A DNA stretch of 13,973 nt from Planctomycetaceae bacterium (GTDB taxonomy: Bacteria; Planctomycetota; Planctomycetia; Pirellulales; Pirellulaceae), in contig DTSG01000173.1 of assembly GCA_012965455.1 (NCBI GenBank), positions 1 to 13,973 of the forward strand, written 5' to 3'. The stretch's first letter is position 1. Each line of letters starts with the position of its first letter. The translations under genes and the position numbers were made by a program. Positions 1-7,158 of this stretch are shown piece by piece. The notes beneath the pieces are model-generated. The model did no database searches, was not told where the DNA came from, and worked only from the letters and a program-made list of their open reading frames with translations.

Positions 1-1952
1 GGGCCGCGTAAAAAATCGACTTTGGTTTTTGTTTCCGTGGTGACTCCGTTGACGACGAAGTCAACAGTCCCCTGACGATTAAGGATGGCTACCACATTTG
101 ACCAGATATCGTTTTCGACAGCAGGGCCGACGACGGTTGTTAGCTCACTGCCGTTACGAATTGATAAGGCGATTTTTCCAGCTTGCAATCCGAAGCTATA
201 ACCGATGCTTTCACCGCCGTGAGCAGCAATTACACCAGTAGCAGTGGCAGGCCGAATCCAGGCGCCGATGGTAAAAGGCTTATGTTCGGGATTCCATTTT
301 CCAGTCGTTCCGGCTGCGAAGACAGCAGTTTTTCCATCGAGCGTTATGGACGCACCGTGTGGTGAGGGCTGATTGTTGTCAAAATCGCCAAAACGGAGTC
401 TACGCACGAGTTGAGTTTTTACGTTTTTGGCTTGAACGCTGCCGAAATTAATGACTGCCCCATCATCTTCATATTGATCACGCAGCTTCTGCAACTCAGC
501 CTCCATTTTCTCACGGATTTCTCGGTACTTTGGATTGTCATAAACGCTACTGAGCTCGTGCGGGTCTGTTTGTAAATCAAACATTTCCCACTCTTTGTTC
601 TCGTAGAAATTGATGAGCTTATAGCGATCTGTTCGTACACCGTAGTGTTTGGCGACCGAGTGTGCGCCGGGGAATTCATAATAGTGGTAATAGACACTGG
701 TCCGCCAATCCGTTGGCGTTTGGTCTGCAAAGATTGGCTTTAGGCTTTTACCTTGCATATCTGCTGGAATTATTGCGCCGGCAATGTCGAGGAAGGTCTC
801 CGCAAAATCGAGATTCATGACGAGGTCAGAATTAGTGCTGCCGGGCTTGATGTGTTTTGGCCAACGGACTATCAGAGGAGTGCGAAAGGATTCTTCGTAC
901 ATCCAACGCTTGTCATACCAACCGTGTTCACCGAGATACCAACCTTGGTCCGAGGTGTAAATGACAATGGTGTTGTCGGCGAGCCCAGATTCATCGAGGT
1001 AATCAAGGATACGGCCAACATTGTCATCGACGCTATCGATACAGCGTAGATAATCTTTTACGTACCGCTGGTATTTCCATTGAATTAGTTCTTTGCCCGT
1101 TAGATTTGCTTTTTTAAACGCTTCATTTTTAGGGCCATATGCTTTGTTCCAATATTTTGTTTGTTGTTCCGTCAGACCCCGCTGCGGAACCAACTTGAGA
1201 TCATTGGGTGTCAAGTGTGTGGCGACGGTCATTGCTTGTTTGCTTGCTGCCGAACTACGCCCTTTGTAGTCGTCATATAGCGTCACCGGCTCAGCAATAG
1301 TTTGCCCGTCGTATTTAGAGATGTGTGTTTCGCTGGGCTGCCAATTTCGATGGGGGGCCTTATGCTGATACATTAGAAAGAACGGTTGATTAGGGTCGCG
1401 AACGTCCTTGAGATACTTGAGTGCTTCGTCAGTAATGATTTCTGTGGTGTAGCCAACGTGCTTTACATTGCCGCTGGGAGTTTTCATGGTCGGGTTATAG
1501 TACGGACCTTGACCGATCAGAATATGGAAATGGTCAAAGCCAATAGGTGTGCTCTTCAGGTGCCACTTGCCAACGACAGCCGTCTGATATCCAGATTGTT
1601 GCAGCAACTTGGAGACAGTTTGTTGTTCACCGTTAAACGTATTTCCGTTGCGCACGAAGCCATTGAGGTGACTATATTTGCCGGTCATAATGACTGCTCG
1701 AGCGGGGCCGCAAATGGAGTTTGTCACAAAAGCTCGGTCAAAACGCATCCCTTCGCGAGCGATGCGATCGATGTTCGGAGTTTTGTTGACTTTACTGCCG
1801 TAGGCACCAATCGCTTGATACGCATGATCGTCAGACATGATGAATAGGATGTTCGGACGTTTGGCCGCGGCAGTAACAGCAGTTGTGTAAACAGTACTGA
1901 GAATAGTAACGACAACGATTAACGTGGCGATATAACGAGAACTTAAGTTCAT
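1..1952 (-). CDS. Secreted formylglycine-dependent sulfatase with C-terminal LamG-like domain (3' end outside window)
   Basis: This is a type I sulfatase, which hydrolyses sulfate esters, probably on sulfated glycans outside the cytoplasm. Reading the minus strand from the ATG at 1952 gives an uninterrupted frame of 650 codons to the window edge. Residues 1-30 form a signal peptide (hydrophobic core LIVVVTIL, cleavage near AVTAAA). The motif CGPAR at 81-85 is the C-x-P-x-R signature whose Cys81 is converted to formylglycine. GYQTAVVGKWH at 121-131 is the second sulfatase signature. Asp41 and Asp42 and the pair Asp335-Gln336 fit the calcium site. The segment around APHRNW (199-204) and the EMFDLQTDPHE region resemble GlcNAc-6-sulfatase/choline-sulfatase-like branches, but the substrate cannot be assigned. 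From about residue 530 a concanavalin/LamG-like beta-sandwich begins and is cut by the window edge. The gene lies 51 bp downstream of the PPC-domain gene, with AGGA ahead of the ATG, so co-transcription is likely. The sulfatase call is very secure; the substrate is unknown. Confidence 0.95.
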   Translation of the reverse strand, partial: MNLSSRYIATLIVVVTILSTVYTTAVTAAAKRPNILFIMSDDHAYQAIGAYGSKVNKTPNIDRIAREGMRFDRAFVTNSICGPARAVIMTGKYSHLNGFVRNGNTFNGEQQTVSKLLQQSGYQTAVVGKWHLKSTPIGFDHFHILIGQGPYYNPTMKTPSGNVKHVGYTTEIITDEALKYLKDVRDPNQPFFLMYQHKAPHRNWQPSETHISKYDGQTIAEPVTLYDDYKGRSSAASKQAMTVATHLTPNDLKLVPQRGLTEQQTKYWNKAYGPKNEAFKKANLTGKELIQWKYQRYVKDYLRCIDSVDDNVGRILDYLDESGLADNTIVIYTSDQGWYLGEHGWYDKRWMYEESFRTPLIVRWPKHIKPGSTNSDLVMNLDFAETFLDIAGAIIPADMQGKSLKPIFADQTPTDWRTSVYYHYYEFPGAHSVAKHYGVRTDRYKLINFYENKEWEMFDLQTDPHELSSVYDNPKYREIREKMEAELQKLRDQYEDDGAVINFGSVQAKNVKTQLVRRLRFGDFDNNQPSPHGASITLDGKTAVFAAGTTGKWNPEHKPFTIGAWIRPATATGVIAAHGGESIGYSFGLQAGKIALSIRNGSELTTVVGPAVENDIWSNVVAILNRQGTVDFVVNGVTTETKTKVDFLRG

Positions 1953-2003
1953 GTTGGTGTGGTCCTAATGGAAATAAAAATGTGAACAGGGGTCAAACTA
2001 GGA

Positions 2004-4322
2004 TTACTCCGCTTGTGGAACAACCTTTATTTGAATCGTTTCTGAATTGCTGACAACTTGTACTTCCGCTTTGAGGTCGGATGCAGCGGTTGCCACGAGC
2101 TTGATGTTCTTGAGGTCGCCCGGCTTTGCCTCTTTGGAAAATTGAATGGGTAATGTGAATTCATTTATATTAGCAGCGATTTCAATACTCGGAGCGGTAT
2201 AGCCTTTGGGCAATCCACGTAGCGTGATGGTCACGGCCTTGTCAAACATAGCTGCCCGAGTGATTGTTCCGCTGACAGACCCAGATTCGCCTTCACCAGC
2301 AACCGCTTCAACGTTTGCAGCGGATGTCAGCTTGAGAACAAGGGCTGGCAGTGGTGTGATGATTAGTTGTGATGTCGTTGTTGTTGCTAAAACGGTTTTG
2401 TTATCTTCCGAGAGCAGTTCCGCGATGATCGCAACGTTCCAGGGAGTTGTTCCAAGATCGTGTGGCACCCAAACGTTTACCGTATGGTTATTTTTATCTG
2501 CTTCAACAAGCGGATCCTCGACGAGTCGTAAGGTGCGATCTAAGTCGTCAACTTCGACGTCTTTGCCACCTTTTTTGATTTTCTTGCGTGGTTGTACTTG
2601 TGTGGAGATGAGTCGCAGTCGGATGTTGCCGCTAATGTTTTCTGCACGCTCAAGGTTGACCGCTAGGGGCAAAAACTTCCCTTGAGCGACTTGTAGTTCA
2701 TTGGTGGGGTGTATTAAGCTCGCTGTAATGGGACTGGTTGAAACACGAGCGAGTGCTAGCTTCGATTTTAAATAAGGTTGTACGCGGTAGTGATTGCTAT
2801 CGTCGCCAACGGAGGCGATGGCTTGAATGTTCAAGTGGTCGCCAGTACCGGTGGCGAGGAGATGAGTGATCACAGGAAATATGTCACCAGGTGTGGCAGA
2901 GATCGAAAGTAGCGCTCGTGATGAGCCCGCAGGGATATGGGTGCCCGAAAGTGAGATGCAGTCGGGTAGATTTGGCAGACTCAAGTTGATGGGGCCGTTA
3001 TATCCTTGCCGTGTAATATTCGCGATCAAGGTTTGAGTTGACCCACCAGGTATTTGAATGCGATTGACGGTCGTAGAAATTGAAAAACGAGGGGTACTCA
3101 GGTTCTGAATATCAATATGGTAGACATAATCCTCGCCGCCGCGGTTTTGCAGATCGCTTAAAATCACAGTGATTGATTTGTTGTCTTTGGGGATGGTGAT
3201 GTCGAGACCAGGGTCGGCATTGCCTGGGCGGTCGTCGTTTCGGCCGAGTTGCTTGCCCTGAGCATCTTTGACGGTCAGCACGGCATCGAGTGGCGATCCG
3301 GCTTGTCGCGCGAGAACGTTGATCCGCAGCTTGGTTCCGGGCGTAGTAGTGACGATGTATTCGTCTTGTTCACCTTTGGCACTCAGACGGCCATTGATGC
3401 CGACCGGAACGGACCCAACCGCATTGGCTTCTTCGGCATTATTGTTTTCCACAAATTCTGGGTGGGTACTGAACATCACGTATGGTCGAGTGCCCGTCAC
3501 GTTGGGAGCTGCGGGAAGGTTTAGCGGATGTGTACCGGCGGATTGGTTGGCATTGGCTGCGGTGGCTGTAAGATTGCCACAGATAAACTGTAAATTCGCA
3601 TCGGTATCGGCGGGCGTGCCCATGGGAAAGACCATGTCGGCAAACTGTAGCTCACCAATTTTTAAGCGAAACGTCCCTTTGCCTGGGCCCTTAAAAAGGA
3701 CGTCATGCAGTTCAATGGTGTAGGTGTCGTCGGCGGGTAAGGTTGTTTGAATTCGTGCATCGCCGCTCAGTGTAGGCTGGGGTGGCGACCATGCAATTTG
3801 AACTCCTTGGCTGTTATGCAAACGAAGCACCGGTCGGATGTCGGAACCGAGGCGGCGTCCTTCAATATCGATGACGAGTGCCGTTCCTTGTTTACCGCTG
3901 AATGATGTCTCCAGAATGGCGCCGCCAACTAGGTTCCCGTAAACGGCGGCGGGTATGGTTTTGATAGAATCACTAAATGCGGTTTGTGAAAGGTCATCAA
4001 GGGCGAAGGCGATAGGATTGGTGATTCCTTTGTCGCTAACGATGCGTACCCAATGGATACCGGGAGATTCGTTAGCGGTTGTGAACTCGATAATCGCTTG
4101 TTTGCTGTTTGAGCCGGCAAGTGCTTGTTGCGAGGAAATGGCAAAAGAGGCAACCAAAGTGGGATTGGGACCTAGGTCGGTTCCGGCGAATGTAATCTGA
4201 GCAGTCGTTCCACTTTGGGCGCCAGGCAGGTTTACTGAGTTCAAGCTTGGTTCAGCGACTAACCATGAAGGGAGCACAAAAAGCAATGTCGTAACACCGG
4301 CGGTGATAAAATTGCAGCGCAT
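2004..4322 (-). CDS. Secreted PPC-domain (pre-peptidase C-terminal type) beta-sandwich protein
   Basis: This is a 772-residue exported protein with no visible catalytic motif. Residues 1-23 form a signal peptide ending LVA before EPS. Residues 27-105 resemble an IPT/TIG-like Ig fold. Two PPC-type domains follow at about 125-222 and 305-405; the second carries the usual pattern of a DEY near the start, a LDAVLTV strand, GRNDD and a closing YHIDI strand. Residues 410-772 are further beta-rich, Ig-like repeats. PPC domains are generally accessory modules of secreted proteins and are abundant in planctomycetes, so a surface binding or scaffolding role is inferred. The ATG at 4322 has only a weak AGG ahead of it. 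A perfect 13-bp dyad lies 31 bp upstream. The sulfatase follows at 51 bp, so the two products may work on the same polymer. Two PPC domains are my reading of the pattern and have not been searched. Confidence 0.85.
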   Translation of the reverse strand: MRCNFITAGVTTLLFVLPSWLVAEPSLNSVNLPGAQSGTTAQITFAGTDLGPNPTLVASFAISSQQALAGSNSKQAIIEFTTANESPGIHWVRIVSDKGITNPIAFALDDLSQTAFSDSIKTIPAAVYGNLVGGAILETSFSGKQGTALVIDIEGRRLGSDIRPVLRLHNSQGVQIAWSPPQPTLSGDARIQTTLPADDTYTIELHDVLFKGPGKGTFRLKIGELQFADMVFPMGTPADTDANLQFICGNLTATAANANQSAGTHPLNLPAAPNVTGTRPYVMFSTHPEFVENNNAEEANAVGSVPVGINGRLSAKGEQDEYIVTTTPGTKLRINVLARQAGSPLDAVLTVKDAQGKQLGRNDDRPGNADPGLDITIPKDNKSITVILSDLQNRGGEDYVYHIDIQNLSTPRFSISTTVNRIQIPGGSTQTLIANITRQGYNGPINLSLPNLPDCISLSGTHIPAGSSRALLSISATPGDIFPVITHLLATGTGDHLNIQAIASVGDDSNHYRVQPYLKSKLALARVSTSPITASLIHPTNELQVAQGKFLPLAVNLERAENISGNIRLRLISTQVQPRKKIKKGGKDVEVDDLDRTLRLVEDPLVEADKNNHTVNVWVPHDLGTTPWNVAIIAELLSEDNKTVLATTTTSQLIITPLPALVLKLTSAANVEAVAGEGESGSVSGTITRAAMFDKAVTITLRGLPKGYTAPSIEIAANINEFTLPIQFSKEAKPGDLKNIKLVATAASDLKAEVQVVSNSETIQIKVVPQAE

Positions 4323-4353
4323 TTGATGGCACCTATCAGGGCAACAAGTTCGG

Positions 4354-4389
4354 AATAAGTTAATATCTATAAATCTATATTAACTTATT
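4354..4389. promoter_or_regulatory. Perfect 13-bp AT-rich inverted repeat upstream of the PPC gene
   Basis: The left arm AATAAGTTAATAT (4354-4366) and right arm ATATTAACTTATT (4377-4389) are exact reverse complements separated by 10 nt. The element lies 31 bp before the ATG of the PPC-domain gene and 103 bp after the stop of the TPR gene. It could be a repressor or activator operator for the PPC-sulfatase pair, or a weak mRNA hairpin in its leader. There is no GC-rich stem or T-run, so an intrinsic terminator is less likely. The dyad is directly visible; its role is inferred. Confidence 0.5.
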
Positions 4390-4492
4390 ACAACGATGTT
4401 GTCTCAGACTCGCTGCGCATCTTGGCGTATAGATAGATCGTGCAGGGGCACACGCATGTGTTTGCGCAGGTGCGAAAGGCAATCGCCGGTGT

Positions 4493-5500
4493 CTATTTGA
4501 AGGGATTGCCACCAGGAGCAGGTGCGGGGGGTGCTGCAGGCGCAGGGGGAGCGAGTCCCGGGATAAGGTTCTTTAGTCTGTCTAAAGTGCCTTCAGCATT
4601 GGGTTCCGCGTTACCACTGTTTCCGCCGAACGGATTGAGCGAGCGAAAAATCGAACCGAGAGTTCCACCGCCACCGGCTTGAGGTGCCGCCGGAGCTGGA
4701 TTGGCAGGCGGCGTTACCAGCGGTTCTGGATTAGTTCCGGCTGGAGGTGTGGGATTAGTGGTCGCTGGTTTGTTGCCTGGTGCGAACGGGTTATTATCGG
4801 CTGGAGGTGTTGGATTCATGGGAGCTGGATTCGGCATGGGAGCTGGCGTTGGTGTGTTGCCTTGAACGTTGGCTAACGGGTCCTTATCGTCTACGCCTGC
4901 GATTGGGTTTGATTTCGATGACGTCACATTTGCGGGGTTGCTCTTAACTCCAGCGATGTTGCTGGGGGCAAATGGATTGCTTTGGCTAATCGTAGTTTCA
5001 GCGTCAGCGGGAATGCTTGGCGCCGTTTGGGCTGGCTTGCGTAAAACCGCAGTTTCATCGTTTTGTTGTTGTTCGTAGCGAGCTTGTAAACGCACTTTTT
5101 CAGCGGCTGCTAAATCTAGACGTGCTTGTTTACGAAGCTTTTCGATTTGTAGTCGTGGTTGCCCTTGGATACGTTGCAACGCAGTAGATATTTGATAAAC
5201 ACCGCGGTTGTCTAAGGCTTCTATGGCAGCACCTTTTTTAAGGTCCGCCAAACTAGCTTCGTCGTTTCCGAGTTTAGCGTTGGCTAGTCCACGGAAGTAA
5301 TATGAACGGGGATCATCCGTTTGTTTGCTGATAGTTGCTGTCAAATAACGGACAGCGGATTCGTAGTCGCCGTTGTAATAGGCGTGGACTCCCTGTCCAT
5401 ATAAGACTCGGTGTTGAGCGTCTTGAGCAACAGCGCAAGGAATCAACAATGCAAACATACAAATAGCTAAGATAGACGTAGTGCAATAGGCCCTAAACAT
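4493..5500 (-). CDS. Secreted TPR protein with Pro/Asn-rich NPF-containing tail
   Basis: This 335-residue protein begins with a signal peptide (residues 1-25, cleavage near AVA before QD). Residues 31-98 carry about two tetratricopeptide repeats (GQGVHAYYNGDYESAVRYL and YYFRGLANAKLGNDEASLADL), which usually mediate protein contacts. A charged helical, possibly coiled-coil stretch covers 115-148. From about 150 to the end the chain is low-complexity and rich in Pro, Asn, Ala and Gly, with NPF at 175, 237, 289 and 332 and two NPTPPA units 20 residues apart. The disordered tail probably tethers the TPR head or binds cell-wall or envelope partners, but no function is known to me. The ATG at 5500 is preceded by AAGGGGA. 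The PPC gene follows 170 bp downstream on the same strand; whether they share a transcript is unclear because a dyad lies between them. Confidence 0.85.
   Translation of the reverse strand: MFRAYCTTSILAICMFALLIPCAVAQDAQHRVLYGQGVHAYYNGDYESAVRYLTATISKQTDDPRSYYFRGLANAKLGNDEASLADLKKGAAIEALDNRGVYQISTALQRIQGQPRLQIEKLRKQARLDLAAAEKVRLQARYEQQQNDETAVLRKPAQTAPSIPADAETTISQSNPFAPSNIAGVKSNPANVTSSKSNPIAGVDDKDPLANVQGNTPTPAPMPNPAPMNPTPPADNNPFAPGNKPATTNPTPPAGTNPEPLVTPPANPAPAAPQAGGGGTLGSIFRSLNPFGGNSGNAEPNAEGTLDRLKNLIPGLAPPAPAAPPAPAPGGNPFK
4738..4857 (-). repeat. Imperfect 60-bp repeat inside the TPR gene tail
   Basis: The plus-strand string cggctggaggtgt recurs at 4738 and 4798, exactly 60 bp apart, and encodes two NPTPPA units on the minus strand. 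The rest of the two 60-bp segments is only partly similar, so this is an old or degenerate in-frame duplication within the Pro/Asn-rich tail. It may vary in copy number between strains. Confidence 0.45.
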
Positions 5501-5537
5501 AATAGGTTCCCCTTTGGGGTCATTGGACGTGATCGGC

Positions 5538-5561
5538 GTTAACAGCCATATGCAAGTTAAC
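5538..5561. promoter_or_regulatory. Candidate operator-like dyad upstream of the TPR gene
   Basis: The sequence GTTAAC, three bases, CATATG, three bases, GTTAAC forms a 24-bp element with two-fold symmetry at 18 of 24 positions. It lies 37 bp upstream of the TPR gene ATG at 5500, a position suited to a transcription-factor site. No clear -10/-35 pair could be assigned beside it. Three short palindromic hexamers can align by chance in AT-rich DNA, so this is a weak call. Confidence 0.25.
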
Positions 5562-5699
5562 GATTGTTAGAGAATCATAAAGATAGTCTAGGCACGTCAG
5601 TTCTATATTAAAGGAAGGTTAGTTCAATACTATTTAATCGTACCATTAAACGAATTGTACACGGTTAAATCTATACTTTCACGCCTAAAGAAGGAAAAA

Positions 5700-5750
5700 A
5701 TGCCAGCGGCTGGATCCCTTGTAGTGGCTAGTCGACAGGACATTTTCACC
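5700..5750 (+). CDS. Possible 16-codon leader-type ORF with strong ribosome site
   Basis: The sequence AGAAGGAAAAAATG places a good Shine-Dalgarno (AAGGA, 5691-5695) five bases before an ATG at 5700. The frame reads MPAAGSLVVASRQDIFT and then stops at about 5751. Nothing homologous is known to me, and no regulated gene lies directly downstream on the plus strand except the structured-RNA candidate 200 bp on. It could be a leader peptide, a small protein or pure chance. Confidence 0.15.
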
Positions 5751-5953
5751 TAACTGACACAACAGACACAACCGTTAGACTTGATATAAAGCTGCGCAAG
5801 ATTGGCAAACAATTCCGGTAAGTTAATAAATAGACAAAACAGCAACCGGGGCAAAATACGATGTATAGGGTGTAAGGGAAACGTAAGCAATATGCGTTGT
5901 CTTTGCCGCCGGTCAGTTTGGTGTGTTTTTGCTCAAATCGACCGTGATAAGTC

Positions 5954-6074
5954 CGGGTCGGGATTATCGAGTTTTAGAGATTGTTTCACACGCGGTATGT
6001 AGCTTCTGCCGTTCGTCTTTGGGAGACACGTGGTTCATTTCTTCAAAGACTCGATTATCCCGCCCCGTTTTTTT
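5954..6074 (+). ncRNA. Candidate structured RNA closed by a 19-bp stem and ending in a U-run
   Basis: The left arm CGGGTCGGGATTATCGAGT (5954-5972) and the right arm ACTCGATTATCCCGCCCCG (6049-6067) are complementary at 17 of 19 positions. Seven T residues (6068-6074) follow the right arm directly, as in rho-independent termination on the plus strand. In the same register inward, 5973-5975 pairs with 6046-6048, 5977-5979 with 6042-6044, and CACG (5989-5992) with CGTG (6029-6032). This leaves a roughly symmetric internal loop. Two small apical hairpins are possible: CGGTA with TGCCG (5993-6011) and GTCT with AGAC (6015-6027). The overall plan, a long closing stem, a central bubble and branched tip, recalls 6S-like RNAs. 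It is shorter than known 6S RNA, and no family motif is present. The strand and the 5' end are inferred, and no strong promoter was seen. Confidence 0.4.
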
Positions 6075-6083
6075 ATGCGCTGA

Positions 6084-6110
6084 GCGTGGCAATTCTACCA
6101 CGCCCTTTTT
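6084..6110 (+). terminator. Intrinsic terminator-like hairpin, plus-strand polarity
   Basis: GCGTGG (6084-6089) pairs perfectly with CCACGC (6098-6103) around an 8-nt loop and is followed by CC and five T residues (6104-6110). The T-run is on the plus strand only. In the minus direction the hairpin spans the stop codon of the dihydroorotate-dehydrogenase-like gene (6095-6097) and is not followed by U residues. It would therefore end a plus-strand transcript coming from the intergenic region, as a backup to the U-run at 6068-6074. Confidence 0.45.
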
Positions 6111-7138
6111 ATTTCGATTGCGACTAGTGGATTAACCATGGCTGCAGTTGCAATGTGTACCGCTTGAGCACCGGCCGCCAAATAATCGCGCACATCCTCT
6201 ACCGTGCTCACGCCGCCGACCCCAATGAGTTCGATATCCAAATTATGCTCGGTGAGCATCTCATTCAATGATTTGGTTTGAGCGACAGAAGCTTGTAGCG
6301 TTGCTTTACCGCAGATACCTCGTCGCTGTCCGTCGAACATCAACTTGCCACTCTGGTCGAGAACTTGCGTGGCGATACTATTGGTCATCGCGAGGGCATC
6401 CACATGTCCGTTTAGGTGTTGGATTAGTTCCAGGGATTCGTCGTCATTATTCAAGCGGCCGATTTTTCCTATCAGCGGTGTGTCGCCTATTGCATCGCGG
6501 ATGATTTTAACCACAGTCGCGCAATCTACGGGATTTTGAAATAGTTGTCCATCACAGGTAGAAACATTGGGACACGAGAAGTTGGCTTCGATACATTCCG
6601 CTCCGCTTTCAACAGCCAGTCGAGCACACAGCGCATAATCTTCTGCTAGCCGCTCAAGCGTCCAGTCAGGTTCGACCGTTCCAACGATAGAAACGGATAG
6701 TACTTTACCGCTGGGTAGTTGTTGCCGAGTCTCCGCAATGTCCACTTGCCAATCCTTAGGATCCTGAGAGGGCATGCCGTAGGAGACAGCCCAGCTCCCG
6801 TCCATCGTCGTCGCTTGCGACACAGATTGCTCGCCGCCAAATAGCGATGTTGTATCCACGGGAACTAAATTTGGCAGCGGATAGCATTCCCGGAACCGAC
6901 TCCGCACAGTTTTATACGTAACGACATCAAAACCAAGACTGGCGTAATACAAACACCATTTTCCATTAAGCAATGGTCCTGCCGGAACACCTAATGGCGA
7001 ATTGACCGGCAACCCGCAAAATGAAAATTTCCCAGCATTGGAAGATTTGGCAAAAACGGTTGGTACGGACAGGCTAACAGGCGCTGGGACATTTTCATAA
7101 TTCCAGCGGTACGACTTCCGGCGATCATACGTTTGCAC
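6095..7138 (-). CDS. Dihydroorotate dehydrogenase-like FMN protein (class 1 type fold)
   Basis: This 347-residue protein has the FMN-binding TIM barrel of the dihydroorotate dehydrogenase family, which oxidises dihydroorotate to orotate in pyrimidine synthesis. PLGVPAGPLLNG (48-59), Lys76 in VVTYKTVRS, NFSCPN (186-191) with Cys189 as the class 1 catalytic-base position, Lys225 in IGKIGRL, NS at 253-254, and the GVGGVST (306-312) and AGAQAVHIAT phosphate-binding ends all match. The usual NSMGLPN segment is replaced by VSYGMPS (118-124), so the Asn that contacts orotate in class 1A enzymes appears missing, and about 25 unusual residues precede it. No PyrK partner is adjacent. It starts at GTG, 20 bp after the DUF1080 stop, with a weak GGA ahead, so it probably belongs to that transcript. 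It may be a divergent PyrD or act on another substrate. Confidence 0.8.
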   Translation of the reverse strand: MQTYDRRKSYRWNYENVPAPVSLSVPTVFAKSSNAGKFSFCGLPVNSPLGVPAGPLLNGKWCLYYASLGFDVVTYKTVRSRFRECYPLPNLVPVDTTSLFGGEQSVSQATTMDGSWAVSYGMPSQDPKDWQVDIAETRQQLPSGKVLSVSIVGTVEPDWTLERLAEDYALCARLAVESGAECIEANFSCPNVSTCDGQLFQNPVDCATVVKIIRDAIGDTPLIGKIGRLNNDDESLELIQHLNGHVDALAMTNSIATQVLDQSGKLMFDGQRRGICGKATLQASVAQTKSLNEMLTEHNLDIELIGVGGVSTVEDVRDYLAAGAQAVHIATAAMVNPLVAIEIKRAW

Positions 7139-7158
7139 AGCGAATATTCCAGCGAGAG

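Larger units (their letters stand above)
5501..6094. other. 594-bp intergenic region without a convincing protein gene
   Basis: This stretch separates the TPR gene from the dihydroorotate-dehydrogenase-like gene, both on the minus strand. Open frames inside it (up to about 70 codons) lack protein-like composition and good starts. It holds the dyad at 5538-5561, a very short plus-strand frame with a good ribosome site at 5700, and the structured-RNA candidate at 5954-6074. The start of the terminator-like hairpin at 6084 also lies here. The TPR gene promoter should be in the right-hand neighbourhood of 5500, but I could not identify it with confidence. No tRNA, tmRNA, SRP RNA or RNase P RNA signature was found. 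Confidence 0.6.

Noticed and set aside
2206..4200. Several plus- and minus-strand frames of 74-159 codons within the PPC gene
   Set aside because: All lie inside the long PPC-domain frame, which has a signal peptide and domain structure; the frames have none.
4493..5042. NPF motifs read as eukaryote-like EH-domain ligands
   Set aside because: Tripeptides in an Asn/Pro-rich tail arise easily by composition, and no EH-domain partner is visible.
4440..5078. Gly/Ala-, Trp/Arg- and other plus-strand open frames opposite the TPR gene
   Set aside because: They are shadows of the repetitive Pro/Asn/Gly coding sequence on the minus strand.
5930..5975. RNase P RNA-like string on the minus strand (ACCCGG-CTTATC near 5945-5960)
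   Set aside because: Only one short 3'-end-like match; the required 5' conserved region would fall inside the dihydroorotate-dehydrogenase-like gene and is absent.
5954..6074. Bacterial SRP RNA or tmRNA at the inverted repeat
   Set aside because: No GGAAG...AGCAGCC-type SRP apical motif and no tmRNA acceptor or T-arm on either strand.
5802..6135. Plus-strand open frames of 66 and 70 codons in the intergenic region (5802-6002 and 5923-6135)
   Set aside because: Composition is not protein-like (many Cys, Arg and Ser without pattern), starts are weak, they overlap each other and the RNA candidate, and the second runs into the opposite-strand gene.
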